Assembly (NCBI RefSeq): GCF_963678635.1
Contig: NC_087068.1
Location: forward strand, 51,190,563-51,254,562
Source of the DNA: Symsagittifera roscoffensis
Lineage: Eukaryota > Xenacoelomorpha > Acoela > Convolutidae
Length of the DNA: 64,000 bases
Direction: 5' to 3'
How positions within the stretch are numbered: position 1 is the first letter of the stretch; each line of letters begins with the position of its first letter. A model generated the notes under the pieces. The model did no database searches and was not told where the DNA came from. It was given only the letters and a program-made list of their open reading frames with translations. Shown here piece after piece: positions 35,501-47,500 of the stretch. A program made the position numbers and the translations under genes.

Positions 35501-38500
35501 AATCAGCTCATCACTACATCTCCCATTAAAACCAGACGCAGTTTTCAAAAAACAAAGAGCAAGTAAAGTACCAATTCACTTACACGATAAAGTGAACAGA
35601 TTACTCGACATTTTAGAACAATACAACATTATATCACCAGTAAACAAAGAGGAACAACCAAAAGGCAACACATTTATCAACCCTGTTATCATTCTAGCCA
35701 AAGGAGAATCATTAAAAATTGTTCTCGATGCTAGATACCTCAATTCACTCATAGATGAATCAAAGTGTAATTGGCCCATTGAACCAATACAAGTTATTTT
35801 AACAAAAATAAACGGAAAATACTTTACCACCGCCGATATGAATAGTGCATATAATCAAATGCCATTAGATGAACAATCACGACGCTTAACACAATTTGTT
35901 ATTGGAAATCAACAATACGAATTCAACCGCTTATTCTATGGAATATCCATAGGACCAGCAGCAATTTCAGCTTTTATGAGCAAAATTTTTCGACCACTAA
36001 TACTCAAGAAAAACGCAATCACCTATTTAGACGATGTTTTTATGCAATCACAAACAAAAGAGGAAATGTTCAATGTTTTAGAACAATATCACCAAATACT
36101 TCAGAACGAAAATCTGAAGGCCGCCCCCGATAAATCACACTTCTTTTTGACAAAAGTTAAATTCTTAGGGCATAATATAGAAAGAAAAACAATCACTCCA
36201 TTGAAATCACGTATAGACGCTATTCAAAAACTCCAACCACCAACAAATAAAAAGAAAATCCAAGAATTCCTTGGAATGTTAAACTTTTTAAGCAAATATG
36301 TTTATAAAATGCAATTATATCTACGACCATTCTATAACATACTTAGACAACAAAATAATTTTGAATGGAATATAGAACATCAAGCACGATTTGAAGAAAT
36401 TAAAAAACTTCTAACTGAACAAATTTCAAACACAATTCCAGATTCAAATCAACCATTTTATGCAATGTGCGATGCTTCGAACTTTGGCATCGGCGCAGCA
36501 TTATTACAATCACATAATAGTACAAATAAAATGAACCTCATATCAGCAAATTCTCGATTATTCACTCAAGCAGAACTAAGACTCTCAACTCTAATGAGAG
36601 AATGTACAGCCATAATATATACACTAACAGAATATGAATTTCTGATACTTGGATCAAAACATCCCACAGTTCTATTCACAGACCATAAACCAATCATCTT
36701 TCTTTTTACACAAAAGTCTAATCCAAACCACCGAGTTTATAGATTTCAACTCATTTTAATGAAATTCCCAAACTTACATATAGTTTGGACCGCAGGAAAA
36801 AATCTTGCATTACCAGACACCTTAAGTCGAAATACGCCACCTGAATTACTTACACGAAAAACCACAGTTGAAATACCCAAAAACATAAAATTCTACCTTG
36901 CAGAAAATGAAACATCACCCCGATTGGAATGCAAATATGCAGTAAAAACTGACGTTGAACAATCACAAATAAATAATTTACAACATTTCCCACTTTATTT
37001 AGATTGTCAAAATAATCACTATGAAGTTGATCTACTTGGAACATCAACTTTTAAACCAATCCCATATTCACAATGGATAAAAAACAACACCCAACAAAAA
37101 AGAATAAAACAACACCCGCCTAAAAAAGACCATTTTCCACTAATTGAAAAAGAAAATCTGACTGATAAAATAAACTTATCAGGACCACAAACAAACGATT
37201 CAAAATACACAATAAATCAAGTTTTTGACCTCCATGACCCACTTGACACAATACCCTTATCTAAATTAGAAATCGAAAACATTTTTCTCCCCCCAACAGA
37301 AACAATTACAATTTCAACACTGAAACAATATCAAAACCTTGACCCAGTAATTCGACAACTGAAATCATGGCACAAATATAAAACTAAACCTATCAAAGCA
37401 GATTCAACTATTCTAGGAAACAAAACACTCCTCAGATATTTTCGAAAATTCAACAATACAACAATTAACGAAAACACAGACCTTCTAGAATACAAACTAA
37501 ATGAATCTACAGTTCCCTGTCTCCCTTTAAGTATGATTCTTATAGCTTTTAATATTTCACATACACAAAATATTAAAGGACACTCTGGATCAGAAAAAAC
37601 ATATTCAAATTTTATACAAAACTTTTATTTCCCAAATGCACCAATTTGGATAAAAGTACTATGCAATGACTGTATAGTATGTCAACTAAATAAACCTTAC
37701 CCAAATCAAAAACAAATAGCACAAAAACAAGATTTTAAAGGACAAAGTTTGTACTTTAATCATCGTATCTCATTTGATACCAAAGGACCAATTTCACCCT
37801 CATCCGAAGGAAACTCCTACATTATGGTAATTGTTGACGCATTTACACATTATGTAGCACTTAACCCAGTACCACATTGTAACGCTTATTACGCTTACAC
37901 AACACTCTATGAACACTGGATAGCAAAATTCGGACTACCAGAAATTTTAGTTACAGACAACGGTACAGAATTCATAAATAATGAAATCATCACACTATGT
38001 CATTTATATAACATTAAACACAAACCACGTACATCTCACGCACCTTGGACAAACGGCTTAGTCGAAGGTATGAACCGTTCATTACAAGAATATCTCAGAT
38101 GTATCATCAATGGAAATGATACAAGATATACCGAATGGTCAGCAGATGTAAAACTATTTCCCTTAGCATATAATTCACAAATCACGACAACTTTAGGAAT
38201 GTCACCATATGAAATGGTTTTTAACCAAAAGCCACGCAAACCAATAATGTTTACAGCAAACTCTCATAAAAACGCACAAGGTTATTGTCAACCAAATAAA
38301 GACTCAATTTGTTATAACCTACCATTACATACACACGATGAAGATCATTTTCATCACCCACAAATTCTTAAATTAGCCTCCGGTACACACACCGAATGGA
38401 TTTTAAACAGAGATAAAAAACACAATGAAATTTACCAAAAGGTAACAAAAAAGTTGTTACAAAGGCAAAATATTAATGAACAGATAAATTCACGCTTTAC

Positions 38501-41500
38501 ACCAGCCTCCGATTTAAAAATTGGAACATTTGTTTTAATACCCAATTTTAATACTCAAAAAGGAATTTCAAAAAAGTTACAACCCCTTCGTAAAGGACCA
38601 TACCAAATAATTGCAAAACCCACTGACGTCACATATAAAATCACCGACTCAGATAAAAAAGAAATCGTTCAACACCGAAATAACCTATTACCTTATTATC
38701 CAAAAGAATACGCACTCCGCGAACTAACTCAATTATATTCTTTTACAGGTTTAAAAGTTATTCAAAATAACCCACATACGGACACCATAACAAAGGAACA
38801 AAATGATATTCACCTCGGAAATCAAAATACAAAATCAAACACCACAAAAAACAATACAAAAAATCTCGATCAAAATACATCTCAAAAAGAAAGAAAAAAT
38901 AGAAAAATGACAGAACAAATAATACCCCAAAAACAAATCGACAAATCAGAACATAGCGAGTCTTCACGACTTAGAAATAAACCACGTAAAAATTATAAAG
39001 TATTCATCCCACAATCTAAAATATTAAAGAAAGTTGAATTTCAAAAACAACCTTAAATTCTACATTTAAAAATCTTTGCACCTCTGAAACATTTCACACT
39101 TTCATTTTTCAAGATAACATGCTGATAAACACGCAGCGATTCTAGTTCAAAATTAGCCAATAGGATTCATCCAATCCGTCACCTTCTATAACTTTAACAC
39201 AAACCAACTAGACGAAAAATATTAAACTCCAGGCATATCTATAACTATAACTCTACGACCTCCAGGTCAAAAATAAGCAAACCACTCCAACTTGACAACT
39301 AAAATAAATATCACCATAATATCATAACCCTCCCTTATCTAATAAACCAAAGATCAACAATATTTCCCCAACTCAGCCCTCAAATACCCCCCAAACAAAT
39401 ATGTTAAATTAGCCTAAAGTAAAAGAACGACCATTTTATTTAGCCTAAAGTATAAAAATCTCAAAAATACCCCAGATCATTTGACAAATGAAAATAAAGA
39501 CAAAGAAGACCTCCCGATCACCATAAAAATTGCCCCCAACAATTTTTTACGAAACTCAACCCACTTGTCAAAAAACTAATAAATAATCCGACCACACTTG
39601 AAAATTGCCCCAAACAACAAAAAATATTCGATCACGAAGCCATTTCTTAAATGCTCTTCTATCAAACAGTCACTAAAATTATCACAAACCTCATACAATT
39701 TTTTACGATACTTGAAACTTTCATAATATTTCTTTTTGATATCCTTGAATCTTTTCTAATACTCTTAATCATTTTTTGTAATATTTTTTAAATTTTCTAC
39801 ACTATATTCGAACTATTTCTCCAACTTTCAAAAACCCTTGATTATATACACAGGTACGATTTATAAAATTGTCTAAATGATACGAACTATTTTCAGTAGA
39901 ACTGATATTTTTCTACTATTTGTAATTTTCATAACATTTCTATCATCCCTCATTTTGACTATATGCAAATGTATAAAGAAAGCAATCATCACATTCGCTC
40001 TAGCAACAATCCTCCTAATTCTTTTCTTAGAAGAGTACTTTAATAAACATTAACTTTTTCACTAAAAGAATAGACCAAAAAGCTATCAAAAATTGCTACC
40101 CAAAAGTCACCAAGTCAGTCTTCACCGACATCATCCCAAGATAACCCAACAACACCTTCAACTACCAATAATCCTCAAACATCTACACGAATTTCCTTTC
40201 AAGATAACCCATACACTTTTGAAGAACGACACGCTCGTTTATCAGAACCACTAGAACCAGCTCAACGACAAGCACCTCTAAGCGAACCAACATATAACTT
40301 ATACCCAACACTACCACAAGAATTAAGTAGAATAAGAAATCCTAGTCAAAACCAAAATACAGTCGAAATAAATAGACAAATTATACATCCTCGACGGAAC
40401 AAGAATTTTCTAACTCCCCGAGTTCATTTTGATATACCTCAATCCCCATCACAAAACACTCCAGAAAACCCCATTGGTATATTACCAGAAACCCCTACGC
40501 TTCTTTCACAACGTAGCACCTCAAGCCTACCATCAGATTACTTAGGTTCAACACCAACATCTGAACAAATACGTGAAAATCCCTTTAACCCCCCAAACCA
40601 GGCATCACGACTACCATATTGGACAACACATTCATTTACACAAGGTGAATTAAATTTAGTCAATGATCCAATAGATATTTCTACGGATACAACAACATCC
40701 TCATCACTACCAGAAACATTATCACTACCATCAACACCATCAATAAGCCAGATTTCACCACCACCTTTTAACTTAAATTTTCCAAATAATCTCGACGCCA
40801 GATATCGAGAACAATCATCAACAAATATCCCTTTAAGACTAGATTGGAATACATTTACAGCCCCTCCACCATTATTTGGACAACATCTAGAAAGTAATCG
40901 CCTCCACAACTGGGCACTTAATAGATTACAATACCGACAAGACATTCACGACGATATCCGTGATCACAATATCCAAATACTTCAACAAAACAGTTTACAA
41001 TTAAAGTTTGAAATCACAGTTAAATTAAACAACATTACTCAACATCCCTACCCATTAAACCCACCAAACATAACAGCTCAATCACTACCACCACCATTTA
41101 TAACCACTGAAGTAATATATAAATACGACAGATATACCAAAAACACAATTGGTTACATCACATTTTATAACCCATACTCAGGATTATCATACACATGTAT
41201 ATTCTAAAATTATTAATTTTTCTCCAACTCCTTTTTCTAGTAATCTCAAATCAAAACATAAACCCTTCTCCCCGCACAGGACCCCAAGATTTATTAGTAA
41301 CACATTACGATTGTGAAGAAAACGAACAAAAAACACTACACAAGTATGCAATAAATCAAGTATCACAGTGCGAAACAGAACCCCAAGCCATAGAAACTAC
41401 AAATGTCATAGCAACACTTTATTCAAAAGCCCGAGCAACTACAGTTATAGGATATAAATTCACAGCAACATTTTCTGAAAAGAAAGTACATTGTTCACAA

Positions 41501-44500
41501 GTCTCAAACGGAAATAAAAACCGACTTGACCATGAATCATTCTACCAGAGTAATATAGAACGACTTTTACATCTCAATCCCGAAGATTGTAAAAACGAGT
41601 TACTCCGACTAAACATCACAAAAAATAAAAACACAGATAGAAATTTAGTATATTTCCAAGTTTTTTCAGATTCTGTACATCAAGCAGAACTTGAAAGATA
41701 TCAAGGACATATAAAATTAGATGAAAAATACCCATACAACGGCGCACACGGACGATTAACCTATGACATACACGATAAACACTGGATACCACACATTGGT
41801 ATAAACGACCCATCAAACTGCAAAGCAGACACAAAAAATAAAGGATACCAAGAAATAATGTTTTTCGATTGGAAAATACAACTCGAAAAAATACAACTCA
41901 CACGAGATTTATCAGACAACACAATGATTTATCAAGGAATTAGATTACCTTGTAAAAACGACCAAGGTTATTGCGACCCTACAACCAGAACACAAGCAAC
42001 AATTGTTTGGTTCCCCGAAGACACATGTACAACATTTCAAGTAGCAAAAATACACGCTCGTATGATAAAATTTCACGAAAAATATTTTATACAATCAATA
42101 CCATATGAACATGTAAATCCATTACGCAAAATAAGTTCAAATTTTCGAAACATTCATAATATAGAAAATAAATTAACACGTTTTCAAATATATCAAGAAA
42201 CAGAACTTGCATGTAAATACAGAAACCCACTTCACAAAACACAATACTCTGAAATATTAGTTGAATACGAAAATGGATTCGACATGACCACTGGAAAAAT
42301 AAAAGTCGACCCATACGCCACAAGTCATCCCCTAAACGAAGGAACATCATATATACCAGTTAATTTTCAAAAGAATACAGGTCAACCTGGTGGACATTTA
42401 AAACCCCAAAACGATCAAAGCACACGTTTACAAGAACTATCACTAATGAATAATACATATTTTGGTAATATCCACTATGATATTCACTTAGATATGAAAC
42501 TAGACTACACGATTAGCCGAATTTTTCAAGAAATGTCACTCTCCGAATTAGAAACATTACACCAACTATGCGAATTAGAAAGAACACAAATATTACAATC
42601 ACTTGCACTAGCAGTATTAAAAATACCCTACGCAGGATATTTACTATCAGGAAATAGATCAAATTTTTTAGACTATGAAGGAAACATCTTATGGTTTTAT
42701 ACTTGTACTAAAAAAGTATCACCACTATACGTTTTTGAAGATAAACGATGTTATAAAAGAATCCCTATCTTTTATAAGAATAAAGTACATTTCGTTGACA
42801 CACTTTCACGAAGAACCTATTTCTGGGATACCGCAGTTCCATGTGGATCAGAAAATAGCCACAACGTAGTACAACTAAACCCTGATGAAGATAAATATTA
42901 CCTTCTCACCCCATATCCCACATTAATGCAATCACTCAAAAAATTTTCACCAGAAAGCATTCGCGCTATCGCTCGAAACCCAAATATAGACTTACAATCA
43001 ATAGGAATATACTCAAAATCAGATATTCAACATCACATTAGAACACAACAATTCCAGGAATTATTAACACAAATGGACACAATACAAAGACAATCAATTG
43101 ACCAAAACTTACGCAAACTTGCCGAAACCGCAGGATTTGCAGACATCTATACGCAAGACTATAGCGGATATTTTAAAGACATTAAAGATTATATATATCT
43201 AAACGGTGAAAAATACCGTCCCCAAGATATATCACCTATCAATATTTTTAGCTTTGTTACACTCAAGAATGAAATTCTTGATTTTCTAGGATGGCCCTAC
43301 TACATCTTAGAAAAACTAACTATTTTATACGCAATGTTTAACTTTATTGGATTTCTTTTTTCACTCTTAAAAGGAATCTATAACACATGTGCTATACACA
43401 CACAAGTCAATCGACAAGCAAGTGTAGCACGCATACTATTTGCAGGATTTTTTGGAATATTTTCTACATCTATAAACAAAATTCTTTTAGACGCACAAAT
43501 AAAAGAATATAACACAAAGATAGCAACAAGACAGAACACATACGACGAAGAACATAACAATGCAGACACAACACCAACAGCACCACAGTTACCACCCCTA
43601 CCACATAACCATCCATTATCCCTAGTCCCACGTAATTTTCGAAATTTAGCCATAACACATAATAATTTTAGACCAACCATATCACAAAGTCCCATCCAAC
43701 ATATAATGCCACACCACTCACAAGATGAAAATACTTATGAACAAATTATAGAACAACCCCATACCACCGCTTTTCAGTCTCAAAATAATAATTTTTTTAG
43801 CCCACGATGAGCCGACAACTTGGATCCCTACACCGATCAAATTCCCACCCAACCAACCTCACCACTCCAATCCCAATAATACCACTTTTTGCTTTTCCGC
43901 CACCCGACTTCCCATCCAGTAATGTAACATCCGGCATGAATTCCGATACTAACTCACACATCTCAGTTTTATACTCCATCTCACAACTCAATAACCCGAA
44001 TATTGAAACCCCCGATGAATTTGCCGACTCCGAACCATCTCCATCAAATAATTTTCACACCAATCCCTTAAATTTCTCCCAACCCCCTTTTCAACCCATA
44101 CTACCAAATAACCCTGACCCAACCAATTCTACACCCTCTTATGCTTCCCAAGTCACTCCAACCTACTCCTCACTTCACTCAAACCAATCATCTCATTCTT
44201 CAGACACCCCCCGAATCTCCCCAGAACTAGATAATTTCATTACCTTACAACAACAATCCTATCACCTTGACACCCCAACCATAAACCAAATCTCATCCAC
44301 AATAGATTCATCCAACCCTCCTACCCCTACACCCTCTTCAATTTATACTGATTCATTAGCACCATCATCCACAACTACTGTATCTTCACTCAGCACTAAT
44401 AGAGCTTACCGCACTTTTAAAAGGAAGTTCCCCAACCATCCTTTCCCAGCGAAACCAGGAACAGCCCGTGAATACATCAACCATCCACAACACACTAACA

Positions 44501-47500
44501 CAAAAGAATTTTTAGCTATCACCTTACCCTCATTTCCACAATACACCTTAAACACACCTCATGACTAACGAGACACGTAACTTTGTAGACGAATACGTTT
44601 TAATGCCTACCCTTCCTTGGACCTCATATTATCATTTTACAAATCCCCTTTGCTTACCTTTATCTAACACTCATATCGATATAGAACGAAATATGGACAT
44701 GCTATATCGACTCACTACACCACTAACACCTAGACAATTTACTTACATTGGATACAAAAAATCACTAAAAACACACACTGCACCCCGAGCTAATGAATAT
44801 ACACTAGAATATTACGACCATAACATCATCAGAACTAACCAAGATCAATTCTTAGACGACGATCGCTTCGCTAACCCACAAATCACCGAGAAATTTTTCA
44901 TTAAAACACCATATGTATTTACACTAAATATCTTCGATCGCAAGTTTGACCACATTATCTCAGAAGCACTAACAGACACGCAAGCCTACGAAAGTTTTAA
45001 AGAACGCTTCCAAATATTTTCACTAACCTTTCATTTCCTTGCACCACATGAAAGAGATTTGCACTGCTCACACGATATTATGTTGCGCACTAAACAAACA
45101 CACACATATACTTATTATCGTTTCATCCAAAATCACTTTGACCTACACACTCCCTCCAGACAACCACACCATCGTTTTCAATTCATCAATTCCAAATACA
45201 CCTCACCATCCTTTCTTAACTTCACATATTGCATTAAAGATACTAACCTTCATGGTATTCTTCGAAATTATGATCCCATAACCCAAATGTATATCTTTTG
45301 TCCCATCACCAAGACCTTCAACGCAGAAGAATCCCGACCCTTCCTCATCCCACACGAGTTTGTACAACCTATAGAAATCCCCATTTTAGAATTCATCCAT
45401 AACACTAAATTCAACCACAAATTATATAATCTAATCCAAAACACACCTTATGAATTTGCAGTTGGCACTGAAGAACTAACCACAATTAAGGCACTTCAAT
45501 TGCTTTGGCCACTGCTTCAAACTAAAAATATCATCCGCATATTAGCCAAACTACTAACAACTTCAGATCTCATTCACGACATTTTCCCCCACGGGTTCTT
45601 CCCCGATGACTAACAGGTAAGTATGAATTATACATATTACTAATTAATTCAAACATTAGAAACTCACCATTCTTTATCCATGTTTTCTTTAGAATTTTAG
45701 CCTTCATCCAACGATCATCTGAAAAATTCACAAAAGAAAAATAAAAAATAGCAAACTTCTTCAAAACTGTTTAAAACCCTATTAAATTTTTGCACCAACA
45801 ATTAAATAAATATAATACCAATGCAGTAAATTAATTTATAAATTTTTCCCCCACCAGCAGTAAATCTAATAATGATGAAAATTTGTAACTTAATTTCCCC
45901 CAACAACTAGCAGTAAAATTAAAATTCTATGTAGTAAATTCATAAGAAGCAAAAGCAGTACTAACCTTTTGATATTTTCATTCACTCGCATAAGAATTCT
46001 ATCCACACTCGCACAGCTCGCCCACGAAGAATTGTTTAAAATAATGAATTTCAGTTTCAAGCTTTCACACTCGATAACTCTAACACAAGATAACACGTTT
46101 CAAACTTTCCTTTAACCCGGTTGGAAAGGAATTATATACTAAACAAAACTAACCAATGCAGCTTACTAAACACCACAACACATAGCATAACAGCATGACT
46201 AAGAAAAGGAAACCAACGGTACCCAAACCGGATTAACCCAGTTTAAAACTGGATAATTTATTCTTTTGAAGACTATTATAAAGTCTAAGAAAGAAATAAT
46301 AAAACACAAAAAAGTCGAAAGACAAACCCATACCACAAACAATTTGATTTTTGAAAAAAGGACACAACCAACAAAACATAAGAAAAACCACAACAAACCC
46401 AACATAAAACGTTGTCACATAACAGGACCTCTCACAAAAACCGCATGCAATCATACTCCCACTCCTGGCCTAACCCACCAGGAAGGACGTCCTGAGCATG
46501 CTCTATAGCCGGCCTAACCCACCGTGCTACATCCACGCTTTGTGACCACACTCCTATTTTTAATAAGAGCTACTCAAGGGTGAGTAACTCTTCAAAATAA
46601 TTGAACTAAAACAAAAAGCTTTTGTGAAAACAACTAACTAAAATCATAATTAAAAAATATTAAACTAATAAAAGTTTTATAAAATGTAAATTACAATATG
46701 CAATACATAGATCAGAATACAACACCAAGGACGAACATCCAAAGACAAAACGACCCTACTACACTCGAGAAAGAATGGCCAACTACAATCAATATGCCGC
46801 CCACAATCACAACTCAAAGGATTTAGAGTACGACTTGACTTCGCAGAAAAGGACTTCATTGAACTAGACCAATGACCACCTCGATGTTCAAGTATACGTA
46901 CAGATCCGAGTATCCAGGCATCCCCACCACGCACAATCTCCACGCCATTCCCAGACAAGGTCAAACACAAAGAAGTTCTCACCAATGAAACAGAAAAACC
47001 TGACATAGCCAACCATTCTGAAATCAGATTTGAGTTTGTTGCGAAAACCCAGTCGTTGTCTTGAGAAGACACAATGATTGAATCTGGGACTTCTCTAATA
47101 AGAAAACCCAGAAGAAATAAGATGTTCGCCAAATACCAACGTCCATCATCCATCTTTCGAATTGCAGAAAAACTATTCTAAAAAACTCTGTAAAACCCGG
47201 ATGGGTGGAACCTGATCTAAACTACATTTTATGATTGGATAAATTAGATATTTTACCAATGTAAAGTATTTAATATTAACCAATCATGATCCATCTAACT
47301 AACAATCCACTTATTTGTAAGTGCTGAAATTACTTGTAATTTCAGCACCAGAGAGATTTGAATTTAACTTAGAAATTAGTTGAACTCTCCCGAGTACTTC
47401 AGCAACCGCAATAAACCAGTATACCCTAGATCTATTGAGCCTAGCAGAGACTAGTTAAACAACCTGAGACTAGATAGTATAAGAGTAAGATTAGGATCGG

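Noticed and set aside
46266-46508. 80-codon Lys-rich frame in the element tail
   Set aside because: Non-ATG start and A-rich low complexity. It could be a second exon of a regulatory protein, but nothing supports it.
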